A stretch of 34,370 nucleotides of DNA from Nemertoderma westbladi (lineage: Eukaryota > Xenacoelomorpha > Nemertodermatida > Nemertodermatidae). The stretch spans positions 1 to 34,370 of the forward strand of contig JAUCBJ010008858.1 of assembly GCA_032718475.1 (NCBI GenBank), read 5' to 3'. Under the pieces are notes generated by a model. It searched no databases. It saw only the letters and a list, made by a program, of their open reading frames with translations, and was not told the origin of the DNA. Below, one piece after another: positions 1 to 8,791 of this stretch; position 1 is the first letter of the stretch, and every line of letters begins with the position of its first letter. The position numbers and the translations under genes were made by a program.

Positions 1-691
1 TTTACAGATTTTAATAAATATTAAATTAATATTTAGGATGGGCACCGATTTATTCCAGAACTTGTCTGGGGACGTTAACCACTGATTCTAGAATTTGTCT
101 TTCAAGTATATCGGTGGGTGCCGCGATATCTTAATCGACTAGAATTACAGATGGTCAAAAGGTTTAACAGATTTATTTGCGTTTTACGCTACTGTTAGAG
201 GGACATCACGCTACTATATGTATTATTTAATATAAGGTAGAAGAGCAATATCGCACGAAGCAATGTCAGTGTGAAGAGGCAAGTCGTTTCCAAGGTCTAC
301 CCAGAGCTTGGTTTAGCCGAGACACGAGGATCTGAACTTTGCATTCCTAATACTCTGCCTACCAATAATACTTAAATATAGTAGTGGCTTTATTGTACTT
401 TAATAAGTACTGACATGTCATCTTACTATAGTCTCGCATTTATAATATAATACGGACAGTAAGGAAAGAGAAAAATAATTATTTCTTGCCGTCGCACTAA
501 ATATATTATAAGTAATTAAATACGTAATAAACACTAATATATTGCACTAATCTACTAAATAATCCCTAAAATAACATTCTACTAAATAAAAATTGAATAA
601 AAACGATTATAATAAAGTACATAATAAAGTTCGCATATAAAATGTAATAAAATAGATAAAATAATATAGTCATACACCCACTCCAGACGTA
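1..691 (-). other. 3' noncoding region of BEL/Pao copy A
   Basis: This is AT-rich sequence downstream of the integrase stop. It is the reverse complement of roughly 15751-16440 in copy B, including a stretch near 238-330 that I read as essentially identical to 16110-16205. No ORF is visible. The conservation shows that the homology of the two copies continues beyond pol and off the window edge. Confidence 0.75.
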
Positions 692-2053
692 TCACGTTTG
701 GGAGTCCCTAGATGTTTGAGGAATTAGGGAGGTGGTCGTGGGAAGAGTGTCTTGTCTTCCATAGTTTCCAGAGAGTTCTCTGTCTCTTTCCAGTAAACAT
801 AAACGACCAACTGGGCGATTGAGTTGTTGCGTCTCAAAGATTATCCCGGGCTTCTTGAAGTTACGCCGCATAACGATGAGTTCTACTGAACGCACTAAAC
901 CATCCTCCGAGATGTGCGTCTCGATGATACGACCGATCTGCCACCGTCTACGTGGGAGGTCCGGATCTACAATAAGGACCATGTCTCCGGCGCTGACATT
1001 TTCCTGCTGCGCAAACCACTTAGTTCGAAGTTGTAGCGTGGGCAGATAATGTTTCTCAAAATGGTCAGCGAAACGACGGGATAGCAACTGCATAAGCTGC
1101 CAAGTTCGACGACAGTATTCATCTCCATCGGCAATCTCGGATTGTGGGAGCATGGCTACAGGTTTCTTAAGTAGGAAGTGCGCGGGTGTTAGCGCTTCCA
1201 GGGAGTCGAGACTCGATGAGACTGGCATAAGCGGTCTCTCGTTAAGATAGGCAGCGATTTCTTCCATTAACGTCCGTAGAAGTTCGTCGGTGAGATATGC
1301 GCGGCATGGCACTATAAAGTGAAATGCGGTCTTGACACTTCGAATTAATCTCTCCCAACTTCCTCCCCACCAAGGGGCGTCGGCGGCGTTAAAGGTCCAG
1401 CTAGACGCCGTTATCCGTAGCTGGTCGTCCACCTGTCTTTGATTCCAGTCCTTTACGTAAGCCTGAATTTCGTTGTTGGCACCAATGAAGTTCGTTCCCT
1501 TATCGGATCTCATCGTATTGCTAGTGCCGAAACGAGCGATCTGTCGTCGTAAACATAAGACGAAGCTGTTAGTAGATAGATCGTTCACCATATCGAGATG
1601 GATAGCTCTACAAGTCATGCAGACAAAGATTACACACCATCTCTTGATTATAGTTCTAGCACGATACACTTCAATAGGGCCAAATAAATCCACACCAGTA
1701 TTAGTAAAGGGTGGTTCATAAAAGCTTACTCGTTCCCTAGGTAATTCTGCCTCTCGCTGTGTTAAAGGCCTACTGAATACTTTCCTACAAGGTATGCAGT
1801 TCCTAAGAACTTGATTCAGAGCTCTACGTGGTTTATGAAAATAATAGCGGGTTCGAATTTCGCTAAGAACTCGTTCTCTACCAGCATGATACAGTTTACT
1901 GTGAACATCTACAATCATCTTGATTTGTACTTCAAGATTACTAATGAGTATAGGGAATTTAGTATCAAAGGATAATGGGGCGTTTGTAAGCCTTCCTCCA
2001 ACACGTATTAACCCATCTATCATTGTGCTAGAGAAGCGATCCCTTAAGCGCAT
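692..2053 (-). CDS. BEL/Pao integrase with DUF5641-like C-terminus (3' part of broken pol)
   Basis: A 453-residue ORF. Integrase inserts the reverse-transcribed copy into host DNA in the nucleus. An N-terminal zinc-binding HHCC region is visible at about residues 51-89 (H51, H56, C86, C89). The catalytic core follows with D122 in GVDLFGP, D184 in RSDKGTNF and E234 in GGSWERL, the DDE triad. Residues about 340-425 (from YLPTLQLRTKWF to VMRRNF) match the DUF5641-type C-terminal domain of Pao integrases. The Met at 2053 is probably not a native start: in this family integrase is part of the pol polyprotein, and the upstream 59 bases continue the pol reading in another frame from the RT ORF. All catalytic residues look intact, so the damage is the upstream frameshift only. 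Confidence 0.9.
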   Translation of the reverse strand: MRLRDRFSSTMIDGLIRVGGRLTNAPLSFDTKFPILISNLEVQIKMIVDVHSKLYHAGRERVLSEIRTRYYFHKPRRALNQVLRNCIPCRKVFSRPLTQREAELPRERVSFYEPPFTNTGVDLFGPIEVYRARTIIKRWCVIFVCMTCRAIHLDMVNDLSTNSFVLCLRRQIARFGTSNTMRSDKGTNFIGANNEIQAYVKDWNQRQVDDQLRITASSWTFNAADAPWWGGSWERLIRSVKTAFHFIVPCRAYLTDELLRTLMEEIAAYLNERPLMPVSSSLDSLEALTPAHFLLKKPVAMLPQSEIADGDEYCRRTWQLMQLLSRRFADHFEKHYLPTLQLRTKWFAQQENVSAGDMVLIVDPDLPRRRWQIGRIIETHISEDGLVRSVELIVMRRNFKKPGIIFETQQLNRPVGRLCLLERDRELSGNYGRQDTLPTTTSLIPQTSRDSQT

Positions 2054-2112
2054 CTGCGGATTTCTTAATAGCAGAAAATACCTATCGGAATCCTCATAGC
2101 ATTGTAGGAGTC

Positions 2113-4083
2113 TCAGTAGCTGCTTATTAGTTTCTTCATGCTCCTGGTAGCTCCTGGTAGCTCCTGGTAGCTCCTGATATGCTCCTGCTCCTTTAGAAAC
2201 CGGTCTGATATCTTGTACTTAGGTAGATCTTTAATAACATGAACTTGCGCAGATGTCACTGGAGCAGGATCACTAGTGGTCTGTGTCCTGGAGTAGTGAT
2301 GGTGAAAACATCTCTTTAAGTATGTGACGGCTTTACAGAGACGATTCCAGGAACTGTAATGATGCAGTGCTCTCTGCAGCAGGGGTGAGATTCCTTGCGA
2401 GACGTCTGGTATCTCAGATTTCCAATCTCTGTCTCTAATTTCCACAACAGATTTGTTTGTGGCGAGGGATTGTGGATCCGAAGTATCGTTTTCGGCAGTA
2501 TGTAATACAGATAGATCGATTGTCGGTTTAAATAACTTCGATTTACTTGTCCGAATTTTGGGTTTGACTTTCTCCGCTCCCTTGGCTTGTCTAATCTCAG
2601 CCGTAGTAAGGTGAGGAGGCCATTCATCCTCTTCCTTGCTCAGGAAGTCGGGTCCACCCAACCAGTCAGGGGTATCTATCAGTTCCTGTGGAGTTGCTCC
2701 CCTGGAGGCGATGTCAGCTGGGTTAATCGTACCAGGGCAATGTCTCCATTGATCTATCGTTGTGCGACTAAGAATAATGGCCACTCTGTTAGTAACAAAG
2801 ACGCTGAACTGACAGACTTCATTCGTTATATATTCCAATACAAGTAAAGCGTCGGTCCAATAAACAGTTTTCTCCAGTGGATAATCGATCTGTTCTGTTA
2901 CATTCCGTCCGATAGCTGTAGCGTATAAAGCTGCTTTTAACTCCGCCCGAGGAACCTTAAGCTTGTTGTTAATCAATGCCTTAGAGGTAACCAAGGCAAC
3001 TTTGATTCCATCCGGAGTTTCGACTCGCAGGTATGCTACTATACCGATTCCCATATCGCTGGCATCTCCAAATACATGGAGTTGATAGGAATACGTAGGG
3101 AGAACATGACCAAAATATGAACGGGAAATTATAAAGTTCTCGATGGCAGGTAGTGAGTCCTCCCATTTCATCCATTTCTTTAATAGTTCTCCCTTGCGTG
3201 GATCATCCCACGAGTGGTTTTCAAGCCACATTTGTTGTACTAAACTCCGAGCAATCAATATAACTGGGCTAATAAATCCCAAGGGATCGAAATAAGTGCT
3301 CAGAATACTTAAACAAATCCGTTTGGTCCGTACTGGATTATCTCGCTGTTTTAACTGAAAAAACAGGATGTCTCTTTCTGTGTCCCACTTCAAGCCAAGC
3401 GTCTTGGTTTCCGGAAGATCGTCATGTATTAAGTCGAGGTCTTTTGATCCCCGGTCTTCCACAGATATTGCTTCCAGAAACTCACGGGAGTTGCTGGTGA
3501 ACTTCGTCAATCGAAATCCACCTCTTTTCAAACACTCCACCGTTCCTTTCGCGACATCAATGGCTTCTTTTACTGATGGAAGGGACTTTAAATTGTCGTC
3601 CATGTATATGTCTCGTTTGATGTTATCTATCACCTCTTTGGAGAAGGCATCCCGGTTGTCATCCGCAGTGGTACGAACCACTGAGCAGGCGTTTGAAGGG
3701 CTTGATATAATCCCAAAAGCCTGGATGGTCATCCAGTACTCTACCGGTTTCTGGTTGAGATCTCCTTCAGGCCACCACAGGAATCTTAGGCTGTCTCTAT
3801 CACGATCCAACGCCTTGACTTGTAGGAACATTCCTTCTATATCGGAGGCGAACGCGATGGAATATTGTCTTAATCTTAACAGTATTCCCAACAAAGATTG
3901 AAGCAAGTTGGGTCCTGGTAACAACTCGGAATTAAGGGATTGGCCCATATATAGGGCGGAGCCATCAAATACGACCCGTACTTCATGGGATTTACCGGGT
4001 TTGGGAACATAATGATGTGTTAGATAATAAGTCCTTTCAGTTATCCTATCATTTAAACTTTCGTTTAAATGGGTTTTTGTCAA
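2113..4083 (-). CDS. BEL/Pao reverse transcriptase, A17-like region and RNase H (5'-truncated, frameshifted pol)
   Basis: A 656-residue ORF. RT landmarks: RVVFDGSA at about 36-43, catalytic D81 in ASDIEG, FGIISSPSNA at 123-132 and YMDD at 160-163. A Pao A17-type segment follows (LSTYFDPLGFISP, about 261-273). RNase H follows with a complete D-E-D-D set: D340 (FGDAS), E381 (RAELK), D411 (WTDAL) and D457 (ADIASR). The first codon at 4083 is TTG and the first Met is residue 46, already inside RT, so no good native start exists. The leader joins RT around 4060-4070 where gag, protease and the extreme RT N-terminus should be. At the other end the frame is lost in a tandem 10-bp repeat (2141-2176) and stops at 2113, short of integrase. 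Read as a deletion derivative of a once-complete gag-pol. Confidence 0.92.
   Translation of the reverse strand: MTKTHLNESLNDRITERTYYLTHHYVPKPGKSHEVRVVFDGSALYMGQSLNSELLPGPNLLQSLLGILLRLRQYSIAFASDIEGMFLQVKALDRDRDSLRFLWWPEGDLNQKPVEYWMTIQAFGIISSPSNACSVVRTTADDNRDAFSKEVIDNIKRDIYMDDNLKSLPSVKEAIDVAKGTVECLKRGGFRLTKFTSNSREFLEAISVEDRGSKDLDLIHDDLPETKTLGLKWDTERDILFFQLKQRDNPVRTKRICLSILSTYFDPLGFISPVILIARSLVQQMWLENHSWDDPRKGELLKKWMKWEDSLPAIENFIISRSYFGHVLPTYSYQLHVFGDASDMGIGIVAYLRVETPDGIKVALVTSKALINNKLKVPRAELKAALYATAIGRNVTEQIDYPLEKTVYWTDALLVLEYITNEVCQFSVFVTNRVAIILSRTTIDQWRHCPGTINPADIASRGATPQELIDTPDWLGGPDFLSKEEDEWPPHLTTAEIRQAKGAEKVKPKIRTSKSKLFKPTIDLSVLHTAENDTSDPQSLATNKSVVEIRDRDWKSEIPDVSQGISPLLQRALHHYSSWNRLCKAVTYLKRCFHHHYSRTQTTSDPAPVTSAQVHVIKDLPKYKISDRFLKEQEHIRSYQELPGATRSMKKLISSY
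2141..2176. repeat. 10-bp tandem repeat (ctcctggtag x3.6) that breaks pol
   Basis: Three full direct copies of ctcctggtag at 2141-2170 plus a partial copy lie just before the end of the RT/RNase H ORF. Three full copies amount to 20 bases beyond a single copy, not a multiple of three. Family-like pol sequence resumes in a different frame immediately downstream on the coding strand, so replication slippage here is the likely cause of the break between RNase H and integrase. Confidence 0.85.
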
Positions 4084-4976
4084 TATTTGAAATAAATGTT
4101 ATTATTTCTGGGGGAGTCACTACACAGAAGCTGTGCGCTCTCAGTGAAGTGCTATTTATTTGACACTAAAACTGATAATTCTAATTTACCTAAGTTACTT
4201 AATACTACAAATTACTTACTATACTGGTGAGATTAATTCTCTAATTAAACACAACAAAATATTACGTACGAAATTTTTAGGGTAATTTTACAGGAAGTTT
4301 ACAAACCAGCCTAACAAAGGGTTAGAATTCTGGTTATTACAACGGACAGGGTACTACGGTATTTGAAATAATAAGTAGTAGTAAATATATTGTACTGTCC
4401 AGATAGGAAAATACCACTGCCTGACGACCTATAACCGTATCGCTATAGGTACTACGTTATGTATCACGGATTGTTCCTACCCAGAAGCTAATAGAGCTAA
4501 CGAATGTGCCTATCAACCACTTTACAACACAAATATACTGCCTACACTAATTACTTCGGAAAGCACTGTACACTAAACCCTAAATTAGGTACAAGTACCG
4601 GTATAACAAATAATCAGTAGTTAAATATACTTGAACAGTTAAAGGAACCACGGCATCTGCTGGAGTGACCAGAGCACAAAGTCACCAGTCTTGTCCTACG
4701 CCAAGCAGCCCGTGTAGTACCGGGGTTAATTTAACTATAACGGTATGTATAACAAGCACAATTACTGTAGGAATAAACTTGGGGACATGAATGTTGCGAA
4801 TAATCACATAAACTCTGAATAATAAATATTACGCTACCCGTACAGAATACTCAAACAGAATACAAACCAAACGCTGGCAGACTACTATCAAGCCTAAACA
4901 AACTACAGTATGTGCAGATTCTGAAACAGTTAGTTAGTATGCGTTCTAACACGGTAGTACGACTTATTCTTTAAGA

Positions 4977-5007
4977 GGGGATTGACCTTACAGCATATGG
5001 CTGCCCC
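4977..5007 (-). promoter_or_regulatory. Candidate leader hairpin A1
   Basis: On the minus strand GGGG and a short CAGC/GCTG stem enclose loop CATAT, and the outer GGGG pairs with a CCCC after a UAAGGUCAAU-like internal segment. The same layout recurs three more times in the window (5265-5295, 9512-9541, 9801-9830) with different loop bases. The function is unknown; a packaging, dimerisation or translation signal is possible. Confidence 0.5.
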
Positions 5008-5264
5008 AACTTACTAACGGCACTTTATCAGACCAACTCTACACACGCAGCAATCCCTTCAGACCTAAGAATAGCTAGACAACAATCCAGCCTACAAAAT
5101 ATCTGAGTAATAACTATTACGGTACCTGAACAGACCACACAAACAAACACAGGCTAAAACACTGGCAGACTACGATCAAGCCTAAATAAACTACAGTATA
5201 TGCAGATTCTGAAACAGTTAGTTAGTATGCGTTCTAACACGGTAGTACGACTTATTCTTTAAGA

Positions 5265-5295
5265 GGGGATTGACCTTACCGCATATGGCTGCCCC
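5265..5295 (-). promoter_or_regulatory. Candidate leader hairpin A2
   Basis: Second copy of the leader hairpin in copy A, in the second 288-bp unit. The outer GGGG/CCCC pairing and the CATAT loop are kept; one inner stem pair is changed (GCTG to GCGG). Confidence 0.45.
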
Positions 5296-5566
5296 AACTT
5301 ACTAACGGCACTTTATCAGACAAACTCTACACACGCCGTAATCTCTCCAAACCCAACAACAGTCAGACAGCAGTTCAGCCTACAATTATTTGAACAATCT
5401 GAGCAGACTTACACGTCTTCAGCTCAATATTAACTTACTTGGAAATAAAACCGACAGAAATAAGTAAGCTCCAAAAGAAACAAGGGGTGTACAGTCCCTA
5501 ATCTCTTAAACAGCCTACCGGTATACAATAATCAAAATCGAATAATACTAATGTACTTATACAGCA

Positions 5567-5692
5567 GTACCGGTTAGGACAGTTGGGCCTACAGACCTAC
5601 AGAAGTACCGGTTCTGGCAGTTGGACCTACGGACCTACAGCAGTACCGGTTCTGGCAGTTGGGCCTACTGACCTACAGAAGTACCGGTTCTG
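5567..5692. repeat. 38-bp tandem array in leader of copy A
   Basis: The word gtaccggtt starts at 5567, 5605, 5643 and 5681, an exact 38-base spacing, with ctggcagttgggcctac-like sequence between. Copy B has only one recognisable equivalent (about 9172-9245), so the array expanded in copy A after the copies diverged. Confidence 0.85.
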
Positions 5693-5757
5693 GTTTACCG
5701 GTCACTACGGTATTTTGCAACCTTATTGCCTACTGCAATAAGATCGTTAACTGTTAC

Positions 5758-6950
5758 TGTTCGCGCTTTTGAAGACCTTTAGCAGTTTAACCTGCCAAAA
5801 TTTATATGTCTTTTAGTTAATTAAAACACCTTTAGCATACGACAATATTTTATGCTAATACACAAAACATTAGCCGAAGTCAGCCCATGCGCGATCATTC
5901 ACCCGATGGATCTACACCCGGGAGGCTGAATTCGGATGCTTAAATTTTATTATTGCAGTGTAAGGTTGCAGTGTAAACCTACTGTATTATTCGATAGATC
6001 GTTAATAATTAATTTCTGACAGATATTATTGGCTTTCGGGAAATATTAACAGTTCCTTTAGGACGTGGCGCTCTATCTATTTAAACAGAACTAGGACTTA
6101 TACTAAACGCAACGATACCGCTTATGATTAAAGTATAAGGCGTATTCTTTAGGAAATACTTTGTTACCAATCACAATCATGCACACTATTCTGCCGACCG
6201 TCAGTATATTTGATCACACATAAAGAGAGCAGCAATTGACTCATGTAGGGTCTGCTAAATAACATTAGATTCAATACACACCACATTAATATAAATCGCA
6301 ATTGTTATATATAGCCCGTCTCTCTAACCTGTAGTGTATCAAGAAAATTGGGAAATTTGGGTGATTTATCCGTATTCTCCAAAGGGCAATATTTCATCAA
6401 CAAATAGATACAATTAATAACTGACGGTAAATAACAGTACAAACAATATGATTAGTGCAGTTAAATTAAATGATTGAGACTTATTAAGTAAGGTAACAGT
6501 TATACTTTCGATAATTTAAGCAGTTTTACTGGAGTTCTTCCCAAAAGCCGGTGTTATGGCGAAAAATGGGAACATAACAACAGAATCATATGAAGAATCA
6601 TATGACTAGAATAACTATACGAGGATACCAACTACCCTTATTCCACGAAGCTCCCGTTCAACACAGAGGATGAGCATAGAGATAGGAAATTCAGTTCAGT
6701 AGCTCTGGGATAGGTCGAAATCAACGCCCACTCAAATTCTATTGGCCGACACGGACAGCAGGGCAGAGGCAACCTCCCTAAGCTGGTTGGCCGATTAAAC
6801 TGAGCCCAGATATCTCCGTACAGCACATCAGCCAATAAGCTGGTAGCTTGCACTATTTTAGTTATAAATCCCTTTGAGAGTATTCTAGCGACCGGGGGGG
6901 AACTGGCCAGCAAAGGCAAACGTATCAGTTATCCCACAAAAGCTTTTACA
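5758..6950 (-). repeat. 5' LTR of BEL/Pao copy A
   Basis: On the minus strand it begins TGTAAAAGCTTTTG (ends at 6950) and finishes GCGCGAACA (at 5758), the same termini as the copy B LTRs, giving 1193 bases against 1233-1236. The R/U5-like half aligns well with 8560-9124. The U3-like half (about 6310-6935) is strongly diverged beyond the first 14 bases. U3 carries the promoter, so the two copies may be expressed differently. Confidence 0.9.
6164..6286 (-). CDS. Small LTR-encoded ORF, copy A version (40 aa)
   Basis: ORF inside the copy A LTR, at the position matching the 64-residue ORF of the copy B LTRs. The start codon, the frame and a core reading NLMLF-x-RPYMSQ are shared although the surrounding DNA is clearly diverged; the copy A version stops earlier. 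It may be a translated upstream ORF or chance conservation of leader sequence. No known family is recognised. Confidence 0.3.
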   Translation of the reverse strand: MWCVLNLMLFSRPYMSQLLLSLCVIKYTDGRQNSVHDCDW

Positions 6951-7493
6951 GCAACTATCATTTTTGGTGCTTGTCTGGTGGGACGAAAAATAAGTAGCAT
7001 AATATTTCAAACGGCATGAATCGAATTTGGTTGGATGATACGATAATGTTGAGTGTCATATTCGAGATCAGCGTCCCAAAAAACCTATAAGGTCATAAAA
7101 TCATTTTGATTTTGTGGTGATTTTTCATTATCAAACTTGTACACACTACAGGTACATGTTTTTTCGTGCCCCAGAGGGCACATTCAAAATTACCAACAAT
7201 TTTCTCGAATGTTATATTTGAGTTCTATAATCGTGATCAGTGTCTAAAAAACCGCTATATACCGCAAATAAACTAATTTTAGTGAATTATAAAAACTCTT
7301 GAAAATTTTAGCACGAAAAATACTGAGATTGATGCGAGAAAGGGACCACAGCACGAAAACTAACATCGCCATGTGAATGGCGTTTGTTCTGTCGGATAGC
7401 CCATTAAATTTTAGGAAAAGTCACGAAACCCTGGTTTTTCTAACATACCTGACTCAAAGATACACATGAATTACAAAAGAATTTATAAAATGA

Positions 7494-7514
7494 CCCCCCC
7501 CCCCCCCCCCCCCC
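7494..7514. repeat. Poly-C tract (21 C)
   Basis: An uninterrupted run of 21 C followed by GGG. Such runs can form i-motif or G-quadruplex structures, are length-variable and are prone to assembly error. Confidence 0.95.
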
Positions 7515-7630
7515 GGGCCAAATAGGGTTAAATAATAATATTGATTTATACATAATAATATTTAGTATGTACAAAATGAAGAAAATAAGAAATTTGGTAA
7601 CATGCAAAGCTTGACGGCTGTAGCATTGCT

Positions 7631-7760
7631 TAACTAAGCCCGTTCACATCCAACGGAACGGTAGGCCTACACCGCGCGGTGTACCGCAGGGCCAGCGGTA
7701 TACCGCTGACTGTGAACGACCCAAAAGGTACAGTAGTTGTGGGCTAAACCGCGCGGTTTA
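7631..7760. repeat. Palindrome cluster, possibly a small MITE/foldback
   Basis: cgttcaca (7631-7638) and tgtgaacg (7711-7718) form an 8-bp inverted repeat around an 88-bp segment. Inside are the perfect palindromes 7661-7670 (gtaggcctac), 7668-7683 (core accgcgcggt) and 7693-7708 (core gcggtataccgc). A third 16-bp palindrome with the accgcgcggt core lies at 7745-7760. Similar GTACCGC-rich sequence resumes after the target duplication at 20004, so copy B inserted into this element or its surroundings. Confidence 0.65.
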
Positions 7761-7883
7761 CCGCAGCCCATTTAAACAATGTTAAAACAATTAATGTAAT
7801 TTCCAGTTGAATTCACAGTCTACAGATAGACAATCAGTTACCGCAACGGTACCGTTGGGTGTGCACGGGCTCCGGGTAGTGTA

Positions 7884-7888
7884 CCGCT
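7884..7888 (+). repeat. Target-site duplication, left copy (CCGCT)
   Basis: CCGCT directly precedes the TG of the 5' LTR of copy B and is repeated at 20004-20008 directly after the CA of the 3' LTR. A 5-bp duplication is typical of LTR-element integration and fixes the element's boundaries. Confidence 0.9.
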
Positions 7889-8177
7889 TGTAAAAGCTTT
7901 TGCTGAATTGTCCGGTTATTTTTCCTTATTTTTCCCGTAAAGTACTCTGTAGTTGGTTTACCAGGCATAAAAAGGCCGTGTCCTTGCTGTACTGGTGTTT
8001 TAGCGGACATAAAAGCTATTTCTTCTGTATTTGTACTTTAGAGGACATAATCCGTAATTCCGTGACGTAAAAGCTCGATACTCTTGAAAACAGTGTCGCT
8101 ACCATGACGACGGCTAGCAGCTGATATTGCCACGTCGACGTTTCTTTGTTTCTCTGTTCTCTCGTTGTTCAGGTTGA

Positions 8178-8240
8178 CCAATCAGAGCGTTTGTTGTCTC
8201 TGTGTTGGAGGTATATACAGAAACTCAGTAGTTCAGTGTT
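8178..8240 (+). promoter_or_regulatory. Putative LTR promoter (CCAAT, TATA, initiator)
   Basis: CCAAT at 8178-8182, TATATA at 8212-8217 and initiator-like TTCAGT at 8232-8237 lie at plausible pol II spacings. The same set is present in the 3' LTR (CCAAT 19060-19064, TATATA 19094-19099), which could therefore drive transcription outward into 20 kb and beyond. Confidence 0.5.
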
Positions 8241-8579
8241 ATGTTTTTGCCCAGAGCCTAAGAACCGGCTTTTGGCACCTCCGTGTTTTCAGTTTTTAGT
8301 CTTACACTAGTAGGTTTAATTATAAGGGCATATATCCTTTAACTGACATACCGATCAAACTCATGGAATCACTGATCTGGGAATACACTGACTGCTGACA
8401 CACGGCTTTTAATAACTGCTGAAACTGCTAAAATTACCTGCTCAATCGATACTGTATACTGCTATTTGTTGTCGGTTATTCATTATATTGGTTGATGAAT
8501 TATTATATTGGAATAACGAGAAATAACCCCCGAAAACCCAATATTCTTGATATACCGAAGGTAAGAGAGAAAGGTTACC

Positions 8580-8585
8580 AATAAA
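8580..8585 (+). promoter_or_regulatory. AATAAA polyadenylation hexamer in 5' LTR
   Basis: AATAAA about 340 bases downstream of the putative start. The identical hexamer in the 3' LTR is at 19460-19465 and would serve to end the genomic RNA. Confidence 0.45.
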
Positions 8586-8596
8586 GATTGTGACTT

Positions 8597-8791
8597 ATGT
8601 TAAAGTGGTTTGAAGTGAATCTAATGTTATTTGATAGACCCTACATGAGTCAGTCTGTGTTCCTTTTATATGTGACTAAAATCAGTGAAGATTGGCAGAT
8701 TAGTGTGCAGTATTGTGCAGCATTGTGTATGAGTGAGTCTGTTAAAGAAGCAATTCCTAAAGAATGCGCCATATATGTGAATTATAATTAA
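8597..8791 (+). CDS. Small LTR-encoded ORF, 5' LTR copy (64 aa)
   Basis: ATG-started ORF downstream of the putative promoter and just after AATAAA, repeated identically in the 3' LTR (19477-19671). A related shorter ORF with the same start and an NLMLF-x-RPYMSQ core sits in the diverged LTR of copy A (6164-6286 minus). No known domain is recognised. If translated from the genomic RNA it would act as an upstream ORF before gag. Confidence 0.3.
   Translation: MLKWFEVNLMLFDRPYMSQSVFLLYVTKISEDWQISVQYCAALCMSESVKEAIPKECAIYVNYN

Larger units (their letters stand above)
4817..5400 (-). repeat. 288-bp tandem repeat, two copies, in leader of copy A
   Basis: Matching landmarks recur 288 bases apart: ctggcagactac at about 4873 and 5161, tgcagattctgaaacag at 4913 and 5201, ccccaacttactaacggc at 5004 and 5292. 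The middle of the unit is nearly identical between copies; the edges are more diverged. The same duplication, with a 290-base period, is present in copy B (about 9413-9992), so it predates the split of the two copies. Confidence 0.85.
4084..5757 (-). other. 5' leader of BEL/Pao copy A with tandem repeats
   Basis: About 1.7 kb between the 5' LTR and the RT ORF without a convincing gene. It aligns in reverse orientation to the leader of copy B (9125 to about 10745). It holds two copies of a 288-bp unit (4817-5104 and 5105 to about 5400), each with the GGGG/CCCC hairpin, and a 38-bp tandem array nearer the LTR. No primer-binding site starting with TGG is obvious next to the LTR end. Confidence 0.75.
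1..6950 (-). mobile_element. BEL/Pao LTR retrotransposon, copy A (pol only, gag missing, cut by left window edge)
   Basis: Read on the minus strand the order is 5' LTR (6950-5758), untranslated leader (5757-4084), RT and RNase H (4083-2113), integrase (2053-692) and 3' noncoding sequence (691-1). The 3' LTR would lie left of base 1. The order RT, A17-like region, RNase H, integrase and the proteins themselves are BEL/Pao type. Leader, LTR and 3' flank are all alignable by eye, in inverse orientation, with copy B at 7889-20003. A gag/protease block (11308 to about 15100 in copy B) is absent: the leader near 4070 runs directly into RT. Target-site duplication cannot be tested because one end is outside the window; the base run next to the visible end is gcaac at 6951-6955. 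Confidence 0.9.
6951..7888. other. Spacer between the two head-to-head retrotransposons
   Basis: There is no gene. About 7050-7270 contains a degenerate direct repeat (atattcgagatcagcgtccc and atatttgagt...gatcagtgtct, each followed by aaaaaacc), probably an old interspersed repeat. A 21-base C tract lies at 7494-7514 and a palindrome-rich GC segment at 7631-7760. The 5 bases ccgct at 7884-7888 are the left target duplication of copy B. Confidence 0.6.

Noticed and set aside
1-691. Left edge as an LTR of copy A
   Set aside because: Its match in copy B (15751-16440) is internal to the element, more than 2.3 kb before the 3' LTR.
6638-6919. 93-codon minus ORF inside the copy A LTR
   Set aside because: It lies in the diverged U3 part with no counterpart in the copy B LTRs and no recognisable features.
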